Source: Ptiloglossa arizonensis (lineage: Eukaryota > Arthropoda > Insecta > Hymenoptera > Colletidae). Taken from it: a stretch of DNA of 64,000 nucleotides. The notes below the pieces were generated by a model, which saw only the letters and a program-made list of their open reading frames with translations, was not told where the DNA came from and made no database searches. The first letter of the stretch is position 1. Each line of letters begins with the position of its first letter. Positions 41,584-54,898 of this stretch are shown one piece after another. The position numbers and the translations under genes were made by a program. The stretch is taken from positions 9,815,557 to 9,879,556 of the forward strand of contig NC_135051.1 of the NCBI RefSeq assembly GCF_051014685.1, in the 5' to 3' direction.

Positions 41584-42000
41584 TCAGTGCGAGAAAGACG
41601 TTCAAACGGCTCGGGCGTCACGATCCGTGCACTCCGGCTTCGTCCTTCCATCTCCGTGCACGACGACGCGCACACGGTAAACCTCAAACGACATTTCCCT
41701 ATTCTTCTACGATCCGCACCCTCGAAGCGTCGAGACTCGCGCCACGAGAATCGATTTCGCGTGTTTTCACGTGTGACAGTGTACCCAGCATCCCGATCGT
41801 TCCGCGTTCGCATGTGCGACATCGTACGACGTCGAGCCGTGTTGTGCGCAGCCACGAATCAGGACCTTCGGGGGACCCTTTGTTCGAAAATTGCGCGCGA
41901 CTTCTCAAAGTGTTGATTCCTTTGGTGTTTCCTCTCCACTCGCGTGCGGGGAATCGCGCGAACGGTGGTTGAAAATAACGTCGCGTCGTGGAATTGCGCG
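41584..42000 (+). promoter_or_regulatory. Candidate promoter and non-coding first exon of the downstream gene
   Basis: An arthropod initiator-like TCAGTG (41584-41589) lies in a CpG-rich stretch without a TATA box. About 415 bases later comes a consensus donor, GCGCG/GTAAGT, at 42001. Another possible donor (CACACG/GTAAAC) is at 41678. No coding frame fits the exon, so it would be a 5' leader. It would splice to the coding exon ending at 45909. Confidence 0.4.
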
Positions 42001-45000
42001 GTAAGTTTCGGCGCGGAACCGAGCGACAGATGTCGTCGAACGCTTTCGTTCGGAGTCGTTCCTGGATCGAGTCGAATATCGATGACCGCTAGGTTTCTTA
42101 ACGCGCCGGTGTCGCGCAACACGTCCGCATAACAGATTTCGCACACGTTGCGATGCGCGAATGCGTCCAACTCTTACGAAATCGAGCAGGCGACTAAGTT
42201 CAGGAAGCAACGGGGAACTACGGATGTCAGATATCGAAAGAGACACGCGCGACGTTTCAATTTTCACGCGCGTCACGGAGCGCGTTCGTCGAGTTCGAAT
42301 CCGTCGTGTCGAAAGTACGAACGCTGGGAACCTCTCGTACGAGGATCACGATACTCGACGGACTCGTTCGATCGACCTACTTCGAGGTAAATTCCTCTTA
42401 GGAAGCATCTAGCGACGAATATTAGGCGCGGGGACGATAACCTCGATCCGTGTATCGGGCGTAGGTCTTTGATACCGACCGATGGGAACCGAATTGGAAA
42501 GTGTCGAGAGCCTCGAGAACCTCGAGAACCTCGAGAGAATTTCGGTGACTCGTTATCGATCGCGTGCACACTTTTTCTTATCGATGGTTCGGCAACGGGC
42601 GCGAGTCGAGTCCGGGGTCTCGGGGCCCGTTTCCTCCGGTGTCGCGCGAAAAGCGAAATTGGCCAGAACCACTTGGCGGTCCCCTGGCCTAAAAAGACGG
42701 CTCTCCTCGGAACCGTGAAAGTCATCCGTCGGATGGGGCTCGCGTGATTTACGATGCTCTCGCGTCACCGGCGAGTTTCGAGCGACCTACAAACATATTT
42801 TCCCAGCTCGCCGTAGGCATTTAATCTCGCGGCTGCACTTTCGATCCCTCGAATCGAGGTTCGAACGCGCGCGCGGGACCTTTGTCCCTTCGATACCGGG
42901 TCCCGTAGGGTCACGGTGGGTCCCGGTGGGACGTGGCGCGAGCGACCGAGGCGAGAAAGCCCTCGGGGATTCCAGGGATCGCATCGGTCCGCGACTAACG
43001 GTACTTTCGGTTCTTTTTGGTGCGTACCCCGCCGTAGTCGATCGGCGATCGCCTCTGTCGAAAGAGAAGCAAAATCTCGTCGCACGACCGACTACTTTTA
43101 CCTCTTTACGTAACGCGAACGGAAGAGAATTTGTCGAACGGGCTGGCTGAATAGCAATTAAAGCTCCTCGTGGCGATGCACCGCGCAACACTTTCACATA
43201 ACAAATTGCATGCCCGTGGAAATTGCATAAATTCGTACGGTGACATCTCCGTTGAACCCTCGGTACCCGCTCGATCGACGCGAGATTTACCAAATATTGA
43301 TGTTTCTGGTCCAGGATCGCTGTCGCGATCGAAACTCGTCGAAAGGGTAGGGGGAACACCGCGATCGCTCGACAGGGGTAATACCGTCCGTGTCGACGCC
43401 GCCGCTAGTTATTTATCGTTCGCGGGAGAACCGTACCGTTCGGTACAGTTACACGGTACAATGGTACAGCTAGAAACCAAGGCGAATCGAGGAGAACCCG
43501 GCGAAAAACCTACCGCCTTCCTAACAGAGTAACGGTAGCGATTTCTCGATACGAAACGTTGCCGCTCGCTCGATCGGAACCCGGTAAACCCGGAGACGGT
43601 GAACCCTAATCGCTCCGAGATCGAGAGGTCGACCTTTTACGACCTCGGTTCACGGATACGGTCGTTCGTTCGACCGAGCTCTCTTTCTCCGAACCGCGCG
43701 CGCAATTTCGCGAACGATCCGGACACGCGTCGATTAATTAGGGCCGCGCGAATCCAGGCTGGAATATTAAACGGTGAGGAGCGAGTGACCGTCGACCTCT
43801 GCTTCCTGAAAGCATTTTCGCGCCGCTTCCGGTCGGCCCGCCACGAAAGCTCCACTTTCTTACGCGGTCAGTGACGCAGGCTGCTCTCCGACCGGGGGGA
43901 ACGCGAGCGGACCTCGATTACGAGGACAAGCGGAAACACCGGTCAACGAGTCGCTAATACCACCGAGTGCCGCGCAATCGACAACAAACTCCTCCGACCA
44001 CGAGGATTTCCAATCGGATCGGAGGATCGGTCGGTCCCCTTCCGCGTTTGGGTCTCTCGGGTGTCGTTGCTCGCGCGAGAAAAAGGATAACGCGAGACGA
44101 GGACGGTAAAACGTTTCGCGGTACGCGGATCGCGACGGGGAGCCGTCTTCCATCGTCCTGCAAAAGCAGGTTAAAATCGGAGGGGGACAGGTGGGATGGA
44201 TCCTTACCTCGCGAGTGGTCTCCTTTCATCGTGGCAAGAACCGTTCGTACTCGCGCTTTTACCATTTTTGGTCGCGCTTCTTTTCGTCGATGGAAATGTC
44301 GACGGACTGTCTCCGCCGATGATAACTCGGAGCCGAGACACGAGCGGAGACACGGCTCGAATCTAGCGAAGAAAAGGAGAGTCTTTTTCTCGACACTTTC
44401 ACCAAAACCGATACGGATTTTTAACGCTCGAACGAGGAACGCGAGTTTCTTCCGCTTTAATCGAGTTGGACGAATCCGAATAGAAAATTGTAGAAATCGA
44501 TGGAATCGGGTCACGAGGATCGGGCCGTTTTGCTCGCGAGCGGGATGCTGTTGCGTGGTCGAATACGCGAGGTGGTTGATTTTTGCCCCGTGGTTCCGCC
44601 GCGCTCGAACGACGGTGATCTTGATCACCGACCACCGTGACGAAATTCTTTCCTCGACGGACATTCCGATTTCTAGGAATCCTTGGAATATCGGTCGTCG
44701 CGAATCTTCGTGCCGCGAGCTGAAGAACTGGCCGCGAGTCCTACGAAATAGAAATTCGAATCCTCGATCGATACGCACGCGTGTACAATAGGTTCCGTGG
44801 CACATTATTCACCGTGGAGAACGAAGACGCATCAACGGCCGCTATAGCGTGCCAAGGAAAATGTATGTTATTCGTTGGCCGGGCTATTTTCTATTCCAGC
44901 GGCCGACGGATTGTTATACACCACGCTTTCTTCGTAATGACCTCAAACGCGCACACGTGCGTCGTGCGCGGTGCTCTCGCGCCGAGACACCAGCTCCCGT

Positions 45001-45664
45001 AAAACAGTTTCACTTTCCGCCATTGTCGCCAACGGTCCCAAGTTACCGCGACAAAAAATTCGATTTACGGAAAATATCGAATCGACTCCCGATACCGATC
45101 TCGGTTAAGATCGTCCGTCGTCTAACCGTCGAGAAGAAACCTTCTTCCCGCCGCGTCGATCGGTGACGATCGTTTGCACCTTCGAACGAACATTTGCATT
45201 GTAAATCCTGACGCGTCGTTACGTTGCACGAAAGTCCTAGAAGTAATGTCTAAAAAAAAAAGAAATACGTACGTAAGCACGTACCTGCGTCGCGTTGCGT
45301 CAACGTTGCGAAGAATATCGTCAATTTGGTCGCTCGCTCGGAGAACAGGTTCCGATCGAGACTTCGTTTCCTTACTTCCGCGATTGTTAAATTTCCATCG
45401 ATGTGGCGTTAGGGGAACGAGCGGTAAAAAATTAAAATTAAACTCGAATTCGGCATCGATTCGAAACTATGTTCCCTCGGTGGCTCGTTTAACTGGTTTC
45501 TCGAACTGGTCTCGAATTAATTCCCGATGCTCCTACCTTTGCTCAAAATCGATGGCTACTCGATGAGAGTTACGCCCCGGGGGTGCTGGGTAAACTTTGC
45601 CTACCGAAACGATTACTTATTATTATTTAAATGGTGAAACTGAAAATCCTGTTCGTTTTCGCAG
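42001..45664 (+). other. Probable first intron of the downstream gene
   Basis: No supported coding exon. Two overlapping long frames on opposite strands (43954-44805) lack a recognisable domain and have arginine-rich, chance-like composition. A (CTCGAGAAC)n triplication lies near 42500-42535. Confidence 0.4.
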
Positions 45665-45909
45665 CGGTTGCGATCGCGTACGAGGAACACTGTGACGCAT
45701 TCTCAACGGAGAGACCGAAAGGACAAGATGCGTCGTCGTTGAGGCTCCGTGATATCTCAACGAGAGGCGCATTATCCCCGAAACCCTTCGGTCCGTTCGA
45801 GTGGAACCAAATCGTGGGAATCGCGGTACGAGATGGACAGCAAGAGCGATCCGGCCAAGCAGAGGGAGAAGATCAAGAAGATGTTCAGCTGGAGCGACGG
45901 ACTCGCTGC
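45665..45909 (+). CDS. First coding exon of an unidentified gene (partial)
   Basis: The exon is bounded by a strong acceptor (CCTGTTCGTTTTCGCAG ending at 45664) and the donor GTGAGT at 45910. The coding part probably starts at ATG 45833 (context GAGATGG) and encodes MDSKSDPAKQREKIKKMFSW and then SDGLA, ending in phase 2. Codon choice (AAG, CAG, GAG, ATC, CTC) matches the confirmed exons and differs from the surrounding chance frames. A short upstream ATG frame at 45729 stops after four codons. The rest of the gene must lie beyond the window. I do not recognise the product. The competing frame from 45631, with a hydrophobic start, is probably the pyrimidine tract read as codons. Confidence 0.55.
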
Positions 45910-47743
45910 GTGAGTAACGAAACATTGCCCCCGAATCGCGAACACCGTCCCGATTCAACGAAATCGTGCGATGCACGTCGCGATGGAATTCCAAAATGTG
46001 ATTATATATTTTCGTTGCGTGCGTCAGAGCCGATAGTTTCGTGCTTCCCGCGGTCTTTGAAGCCACACGAGCGAATCTTTCCAGGTAGGCGGGATCTCCG
46101 CGCGATGTTTCGAGAGTCAGGGGGAAATAACTTGAGAAATACTCTGTAAATAAGAGGTGTACACCGAGTTTGCCGTTACTCCGGCGATTGTGGTTTTAGC
46201 GTCATAAAGAGACACGCGCGTTTCGCGACGTACGTATACACGCGGACGGTTTTGTAACCTGTTGCAGGAACGTGACCGATGCACGAAACCCACCAATTCC
46301 TCTTGAATACATACGGTCGTTTTATGGTAAATTGCATTCCGGTTTTCAGTTGGCTCGTCGCCGTCGCTATTCCTTCTCCTTTACCGTGGCTTCTCTTACT
46401 CCGAAATTGAACTCGTTGCATCTATCCTTCCCCGAGGAAACGACAACGACGAGTCCTTGGTAATCGGACGGTTCTCGGGATCCACCGATTCTTGGTCGTG
46501 CTTTGCGTATCCACGGGCACGGGTGTGCCTTCCAATTGAATCGAAGTCACAATCGCGGTTGTTGAATTTCCGTCCCGGTCGAAAAACTCGTGGAAAATTG
46601 GCAAAGTCGGCGAATGCACGCCGCGAAAGAAATTTTGCAAGAGCCCCGGGGCAGGCTGGTACGGGGCTTCGAACGTTCGCAATCGCGCGTGAAAGTGGCC
46701 AACGACGCGACGTAGAGACTCGTCCGTGGCTCGGTCGTTTGATCGCTTCACAGTGAAAGGGCAAACGTAGATCGAACGCATCCAAAGACACACGGAGTCG
46801 CGTGTACAACGACACCGACGTCCCCTCGAACGATTTTAGGAATAGCTCGCGACGACACCGCGCTCGATGCGCTATCCTCTCTTCGTACGTAACCCGCGTT
46901 TCCATTTTATCTTGGACGATCATCGTTGCGCGAATAGATTTACGAAACGTTTCACGGTGCAATTTCGGAGCAGGCTCCTTTAACTTTGAGAGAGAAAATT
47001 CGCAGCGTGTCGCTCTAAATCCCTCGTCGTAAGACCATACTTGAAAGTTTATACATTTTGCCGCAACGGTCGATCTCTGGGATAAATACACGGTAAAATC
47101 GATCGAAAATAACGTTCGATCGTTTTACGATATTTTGTCAAGTTGCGTTTTTCGACTATTCGTCACGTTTGCAAGTAGCTCCACTATCCAGAGGGTTGGC
47201 GCACTTTTTACACAAATTTCAAATTACCGAGGGGTAACGTCTTCGGGGTTAAAAATTTACTCCCGTTTCCTTGCGTACCGACCCCGGAACAAACGAACGG
47301 AGGTGCGGAGACTCCTCGAGAGATGGCACCACCATTGTCGTTTCCGTGGCGGTCGAAACGAGCATTTACGAACGCGCGAAACTGAAAAAGAAGGTTGTTC
47401 GGATGGCTCGTTCTGACTCGCTCGTCCGATTCTCTTTAAATCGTTCGAAGCAACCGATCTCGCGGAATATCGCAACAAATCGTCGATAAGTATCTATACT
47501 CGTTCTTAGTTACTGGTAAAACTTCCTCGAATCGAAACAGCGAATACAATTTTCATTTTTCTCGTCGAAACACTGAGTGCCGACGAGCGATTAGCGAGAA
47601 CCCGGTATTGTTCGCAGCCACCTGGCGAAGAGTCCAAGAAGCGTCGCCATATTCTAGTTACGCGATCAACTCGAGGAAATTAGCATAATTGTCGACTCGT
47701 GTCTGGTTAGCATAACAACGCGCATGGACTGACAATCATCGCG

Positions 47744-48022
47744 AAGGAACACACAGATTGCGCGACGATGCGAGCGAGTATCTTTGCGAGCATTACATAA
47801 ATAAAATTTCATACACGATACTGTAAGATCTGTTTTACGCTAAACGGAAAAATTAACAATGCGATGACGAGCATTTCCTCGAAGCGCGGCAATATCCTGA
47901 AAGGAAACATACGGATTGCGCAGTTTGCATAAACACAAATTAATATACGGTACCGTAAAAACTGTTTCACGCCGGGAAATTAAAGAAAATTAACAACGCG
48001 CGATAACGCGTGTTTCCCCGGA
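47744..48022. repeat. Diverged tandem duplication, unit about 140-157 bases
   Basis: Copy 1 starts AAGGAACACACAGATTGCGC at 47744 and copy 2 starts AAGGAAACATACGGATTGCG at 47901. Matching blocks follow in order: an AT-rich part, CTGTTT(T/C)ACGC, AATTAACAA(T/C)GCG, and a (CAT/TGT)TTCC(T/C)C end. Copy 2 lacks about 20 bases. Seen directly. Confidence 0.75.
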
Positions 48023-48194
48023 ACGTGACTTTCCAGTATTTAAATAACGAACTCGATACGCTAAATAGAAACTGTTAACGTCCACCGGAACGTTGCGATC
48101 GCTTTTGACACGAAGACAGTCCTCGTATACGTTTTTTTCGCGTCTCATTATTTTTTTTACATCCTTTAACGTCGGTGTTGTTCTTTTTCTGTGT

Positions 48195-48219
48195 TCGTTC
48201 CGTTCCGTTCCGTTCCGTT
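48195..48219. repeat. (CGTTC)n microsatellite
   Basis: Four copies, the complement of the (GGAAC)n array at 41180. Confidence 0.9.
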
Positions 48220-49063
48220 TTATCATCGGTCGCGAAGTAATCTTCGAAGAGTACAAAAAAAAAAAAAAGAAGAAAAAACACGACGAGCGATAAAAGATAG
48301 AATGAATATTTATCGCTCCGCGAAAACACGTTTCCTAAACGATACACGTGTTACGCAAGCTTCGAGAAATTTGATAAAATTAATTTGTCATCGTCGTCTC
48401 TTAAAAATGCAGAGTTTCCGCGGGTATCGGGTTCGGAACCGTTACGATCCGATGTAGTATCCGGGGGTTGCTTAATTTATTCACTTTCTAGAAGATTCGC
48501 AGCTTCGTCGTCCGAAGGAACATCGGTTCGTTCGTTCGAGGTACGAAAATGGTTCTCGATATTCGGTCGGTAGGGTCCAAGGTGACCTTCCGAGTAGCTA
48601 CGGTCACGCGGGGGAATAGGGCATTGTTCGCAGAGACGTTAGGATCTCTGACGGTGACTCGCTTTGGTGATAAGCTCGATTCTCTTCGCGCTAGGATTTC
48701 GTAGCACGGATCGAAACGAGTTCGGTTGAAAATGTTGGCAACGCTCGTCTGATTGATGTTGTCGCGTCCCGTGACGACGGTTCCTTGTAAGTGGCACAAG
48801 GTCTACGAATCGAAGAGGCTCTCGAAGGGAAAACCCCCTGGTTCCCGGAGCGATTATCGCTCGTATCGACCAACAGACGGCCCGACGTTGTTTCAACGCT
48901 CTTCCTGGGATTTACGTAACACAGCAGCCGGACTGACCGCTTTCACGTCTATACCGTACCTTCTGGCCGCATTTAGCGACCCGGTTCGATACTCCCCACG
49001 ATGGTTTCTCGCGTTCAAACGCGTCCTTCTTACCCTGGCCCCCCCCCTTTTCAGGGTTAAATC

Positions 49064-49092
49064 GAACGATCGAACGATCGAACGATCGATCA
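49064..49092. repeat. (CGAACGAT)n microsatellite
   Basis: Three and a half eight-base units read directly. Confidence 0.9.
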
Positions 49093-51507
49093 TCCTTCTC
49101 CACGGATCTTCGTCTCGGTTGGATTTCCTATTGGTCGCAGCCGGCCAACATCAAGGCTGACTAGGCAATATTTTTTTCATGTTTTATTCAACATCTTTAT
49201 TACGCAAGATGTGGAAATACACGCACACGCGTGTAACGAGTACACGGTGTAGATCAGAATTATTGGTACACGCCGGTAGAACTCATCGAGAGAAACAAAA
49301 TGGAGTCTCGGATAGGTGGAGCGTTCGTAGTTCGTACGGTATTACGTATTTGTAAACGATGGCAGCCGATCCGCGGGCCCTCCCCCGTTCGAAAGTTCTC
49401 AAGAGTCGTAAAATCTAGGCGGTTGTTCCCAAGTTTGCTTTACTCGGTCAATTTACCACGACCGTTCGATTTTAACGCTTAACGGTGGGTTAGGTTGCGC
49501 CCGACTCGCGCGATTCGGAGATCGAGTGGTGTCACGTGCTCCGGACAAGAAGGAAACATTCACGCGTGTTTACGACGAACTTGGTTCGCCTTTTTTCCAT
49601 TTTTCGCTAACGAATCGCAGTCGGTTCGAGGATACGTGTACACAAAAATGTATTTTCCATCGCGTTCTTCTCGAGAGAGACACGCGAGGACTCGTCGATC
49701 GAGCGCGAAGACAAAGGCACAATGCCTCGTTTAATGCGCGAAAATAGGAACCGTTCGTTATCAATATTCGAGGCACGGGTAATTTTTAACAGGAAGTGGT
49801 CGAACTCAAAGGAGCCGCTCGAAGAGAACTCGCGACCAAGTTCGATCATCCTAATTTTGTATCGTCGACGAAATACAGTCGATATTTCGTTAACGAACTT
49901 TCACTCGGAAGAAGATGCGAAAAGTTTGCAGAGAAATGCGCGCCTGTTCGTAAAGGTTGGTATTCGAAAAGGTTAGGGCCTCGCGGCTTCGATATCGGTT
50001 CGAGACCGTTACTGCGATAGGAAAGAGTGGACGTCGCGGGACGAGAAATGGGAATAGAGGTCGCGACGACGAAGAAAATCGACCTCCTCGGGAACGCTCG
50101 GTTCGGTGACAATCGTCCGGTGCACGTGCACCGAACGAGACTTTCGCTTTTACCCGAACAAGTCCGCGAAGGTGGCTGACACTACCTCCGTGAGACCTTG
50201 CGGAGACCTTCCCCTCCATCTCGGGTTAACCCGCTGACAATAAGAATAAGATTTGTCCACGTTGGACGGGCCACGCATACTGAACGAACCGCGAGTCGTT
50301 CGACCAGTTTGCGTCGCGACGTCGAACGATCACTGGTGTGGGAGATCGAACTACCCAGTCAGCGATTACGGACGCGTACAGCCTCGAGAGAAGTTACGAA
50401 CTTTCGGGGTAGATGGTACTCGCTAAACGGACCCGATATCGACTATTAACGAGTATCTACCCTAGAAGCTACCGATCTCTGTTTTCCTTCCACCCTGGAA
50501 TAGGTGGCCAAATTTCGAAATACTCGCAACCCGGAGAAGATTTATTATTCGCTGGCCAACGATCCTTCTTTTCGCGTTCCGCCATCGTATCGTGTGATTT
50601 TGACACGCTTGACAGTCTATTCAAATCGTTCCACGAATGCAATCGCGACATCGGCAATACGGAAACGAGGCATTTGCAGACCTACCTATGTTTGCACATA
50701 TTTTTATCGTTCGAGTTGCTTGGCCGTTTATTTTACGAGCACCCTTTACGTACGTGCATACGTACCTACACGGATACGCGTGCGATCGAACGTACAGGAT
50801 GTCTCGAAAGTGACGATGCGAAATTACCGGGCAGATACTACCGAGTGTTCGAATAAGCACGATTTCGTCGCTCGCGCGAGTAAGAAAATTTGTGAAAAGT
50901 CGTGTTTGAACGTTCACCTCGAAAAGTGTGCTCCGAATGCATTCGTTCGATCGGGAAGAATTTTTATCGACGCTTTCGATGAAGTCGAATCGAGAGAAAA
51001 GCAACCCGTTCGCGCGTCGGATGGCCTCAGGATCGAAAAACGGCGAATCGCTTTCACTTTTTCGAAGTAGCAAAGCTAGCTCGAATCCTTCGCGAAGATT
51101 ACATCACCGGAGCTTCGATTTTTCTTCGTTCCCTTCGTCGAAGGCTCCTTGAAGAACCAGGCGAAACGATCAACGCTCCCGTTATTTGTTTCGTTCGGTC
51201 GCTTTGCGATCTAAAAATACGTCGAACAAGTTTAGCGAACAGCGTCGACCGAGGAAAACTACGTTTCGGTTGTGCGAATTCCATAAATAAAACGGTCCGA
51301 GAACGCTCGAATGGACGCGAGAACAAAGAACGACCGACCTTAACATTCACGTAATATTAATTCGATCGTAGAATTCTTGCAACGATGCTACTTTCTGCAA
51401 CCCGAGTATTTAAACTGTCATCGCATATTACCGTACGTGTATACACATTATTTCTATATTACGAATATTCACTTGCTTCGATTGTATTAAAGGGTTCTCT
51501 CGTCATT

Positions 51508-51539
51508 AATAACAATAATAATAATAATAATAATAATAG
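51508..51539. repeat. (AAT)n microsatellite
   Basis: About ten AAT triplets, the first interrupted by AAC. Confidence 0.9.
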
Positions 51540-54500
51540 TACGGGTTTCCGTAAATTCTCTTGGCCCGCGGTAGGTGAACGTGACCGGAAACGATAGGTA
51601 GTTTTACAAAATCTCGAGCGTTCTCCTTTCGTTTTCGCGGACTCGACGTGCAATATTGTACATTTTCTAACTCTCCTCGTCTCTTTCGTCGCGAAAAAGA
51701 GAAATTTTCCAAACGGGTCGAGCTATTTTTGTACCGAAATTATTTTCGCCATGGATCGTAACTCACGCCACGGTTACGCGACACCTGAACCTTTTTTCGC
51801 GGAATCCTCTGACGTGGATCAATTATGCAAACGTTCGCGCAAGAAACGAGCGAACAGTTGCAAGAATCCGGACACGGAGCGACCCTCTCGATGTGCTATC
51901 GATAATTCGTAGAATCACGTGCGGCAATTTTCGAGAGAAAAAGATGCATAATTTCCTGTTATTTAATCGGACTTCCATTACGTCAGGGACCGTAGCCAGG
52001 GTTACGCAATTGCCGGGGAAAGTGCGCGGACCGTCTTGACCACTGTTATGGTCGCTGTTTCTCGACCTGAAACGAAACTGTTTGTTGATCGACACCGACA
52101 ATCGTTCCTCGATTATCGTCTAGCCAACGGTCGACCGTTTTCGTCTAGAGGAAAGCTAATTTCGTATCGCCATTTACTCTGAAAAACGATCGCAACGCGT
52201 TTCGTTCCTCCGAACAAAAATTATTTCGACGAAATAAACGTAACCTAGAGACTTTCGCGAACGTCGGTTATCGACTACCGACCCTACAACCACCGAGAAG
52301 ATTTCAGATTTTTTCCTTCGAAATTATTTTCGCACGTTACTTCTAAAACAATTGTACGGTTTTCGCTCGACCGTTTAAATTTTCCATAATCTGTCCCTGA
52401 CCTTGGTAATTTCACAGTCAGATACGATACATCGTCCATACGGATAAAAAATATGCATCGCTGTAAATAATTGTTCGTTGAACGCTTTCAAAGGACAGGA
52501 TGCAAAATCAACCGGAAGCGTTGGGTTTATTTTACCTTCGAGGCGATCAGCGGGTACGAAAAGAGGCACGAACGATGCTAACGATTCGATAACTCGGCGA
52601 AAAACAAACAAAGGTTCCTCGTTGCGAAAAAAAGAAAAGAAAAATTCTGTGCCTAGTCGCGAATCCCCGAGCGTGTTCGAAATGGAGTTTCTAAAGTGGC
52701 CGAGACTGTTTTGAAACCGAGATCTTCTACGAGATCCTGGAATTTACATAGTATGTTAACACGAGTCGTCGAGGTGCAGAAATTCTTTGCTCGACGAAAC
52801 TTTCTTTCACCTGGAACACTCCCTGGAAGACGCGTTCGCAATTCGGAGCCTTCCATGACTCTTCGAGAGTCGTTTTCATCGACGTCCGATGCTCGATTTT
52901 TACGCGCTCGTGACATCCGAACCTCGAGCGAGCAAACATCGCGTTGGCACAAACCTGCACCTGAGGTCACGCGTGCGTGTGCTTTGCGAATTAACGAATC
53001 GCGAGGAGCGCGTCACAACAAAAACAATTCGATCGCGCTATTTACACGGGACTCTTGACAAAAATTCGTTTACTCATTGTGTATCGCGGATTCGATACTC
53101 TGCGCTCCAAGTTTCCTTTTTGTCACGGGGAAATATCGTTGTCTCTGGAACTTCGCGATCTTAAAAAGCACTTTCCTTTCCTTCCAATCGTTCCAATGTT
53201 TCAGCTTCCTGAAGTAATCGCTTCTCGTAAATCTCTCTTGCGTATTTGGTCTCCAAAGAGTGTAAAATCGTTCAATAATAATTTAAAGAAATAGAGAAAT
53301 TCTCTGTACACTTATCCAACGAGTACAATAGCCAACGATTGACAAGATTGTAAAAATAAATTATCAAACGAACGATCGTCGTACCAACACTACTAACTTT
53401 AAACCTACACCGGCATTACTATTCGGCGATAAAGTGGTTCAAAGTTCATAATTTACGTCATATAGGTTAAAAACAGTATGGTAAAACTTTGGAAAGGTAC
53501 GTCAGAGTGCCAGAAATTCGAATACAGCTCTTTTGTGTCCTCTTACCGATTACTTCGAACGATAGAATTTCAATCCTTGACGGTGACAAAGTTCGCAAAC
53601 GCGTGTACGAAAAACAAGATCCGTGTTTAATTGTCAACCGTCGAGGATCGTTAAGATTACGTAACTTCGTGACTTTGAAGTTCGCACGATCGCGTTCCGG
53701 AGCCAAGCGAAATATTTGCATGTTAATCGGGAAACGTGTCGGAGTACGCGGTAGAGACGACCGCGCGGGGATTTTGCAATTATAATAATCGAGAGTCGTT
53801 ACGGCGTGTCTTCGTTCGTTACGCGGCCGGACGTTTCCGTATCACCGTTGGCTTCCGAACGAGGAGGCGGTTTGCATAAAAAATTTCTCTCAATGCCCGT
53901 CCTCCGTTTTATAAAAAAAAAAAATAAGAAATCAAACACGTTATCGGTCCTTGTCGACGATTTATCGCGCTCCAAAGTTCGAGACCTTCCGTTCGAAGCC
54001 ATCTTCCGCAGAGTTCGATGAAAATTCTCGCGCGCGTAAGCCATTACGCTTGTAATTTTGGCGATCTTCGATAGCGCGAGCGATCCATCCACCTTTGGAG
54101 GACCCGTCGATCGCGTTTTATTATCGACGACGACAATAGAATAGTAACGCGTGTTACTCGACCGAGTACCGGAAACGATCGCGACTTATCCCGTAGAATC
54201 ATGGTGGGCGATCGAATCTTTTTGTTTTCGCGAGGTCGTTCTCGTTAATGTCTCTCGATTAAGCGGGCGAGAAACGGAGAGCGCAAACACTGGACGAGAT
54301 CCAAGCGGTGGTAAGATCGCAAAATCGTCGAATACGAAAGAAAATCGAAGGGAAGGGTTAACCTAGAGATACCGTGAAAAAATCGTTTCTATGACGTTCA
54401 GCGTTGAGAAAAAATTGACCGATTCACGGTCAAAGTGAACAAGTGGTACCCGCTTTGGTAGTGGTACCCTCGTTGCGCGAGTTACCACGGTTCTTCACTG

Positions 54501-54777
54501 GAGTGAAGAAACCCGATGGAATCGGGGTGTCTAGGTGGCTGAAAGTTCGCGCGGTACGTCGAGAGCTAAAATCGAGCGTGCCGGCGAAGAAAGGGGCGAG
54601 AAGGTTGAAAAGAGCGGCGATTCAGCGTTCGCGCTCGCGGTCGCGAATGAAAAACCGACGTTGGAAGGACGACAGGTGGAGGGAAGGTGGACTCGCGACC
54701 GAAGAAAGAAAGGCCGGTACGTCGAACGAAGACAGACCGTCTCGGTTGGGAAGAGAGGTGGCACACGGCTACGAAGA

Positions 54778-54779
54778 GC

Positions 54780-54810
<31 letters not shown>

Positions 54811-54840
54811 AGTTAGAGAGAGCGAGAGAGAGAGAGAGAA
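54778..54840. repeat. GAGA tract upstream of a candidate promoter
   Basis: Imperfect (GA)n of about 60 bases, of the kind bound by GAGA factor in insects. It ends 60 bases before an initiator-like TCAGTC. Confidence 0.85.
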
Positions 54841-54898
54841 AGACGTTGCCAGCCTCGGAGTCGACTCGCGGGCTCGATTTTGCTCGCCTCCGAACGCT

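Larger units (their letters stand above)
45910..54777 (+). other. Long intron or intergenic stretch
   Basis: No exon with coding-type codon use and paired splice sites was found on either strand. It contains the diverged tandem unit at 47744-48022, (CGTTC)n at 48195-48219, (CGAACGAT)n at 49064-49092 and (AAT)n at 51508-51539. The remaining frames are short or of chance composition. Confidence 0.5.

Noticed and set aside
41572..41645. tRNA-like start (GGCCTCGTAGCTCAGTGCGAG)
   Set aside because: The D-arm-like TAGCTCAGT is not followed by a T-arm (GTTCRA) or a closing acceptor stem at the right distance. TCAGTG is better explained as an initiator.
45631..46149. 172-codon frame with a signal-peptide-like start (MVKLKILFVFAAVAIA)
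   Set aside because: The hydrophobic residues come from the pyrimidine tract of a strong splice acceptor. Codon use after 45833 fits the +1 frame (MDSKSDP) and not this one.
50790..50830. ACAGGATGTCTCGAAAGT, similar to ends of some insect transposons
   Set aside because: A single occurrence with no matching second end, target-site duplication or transposase frame nearby.
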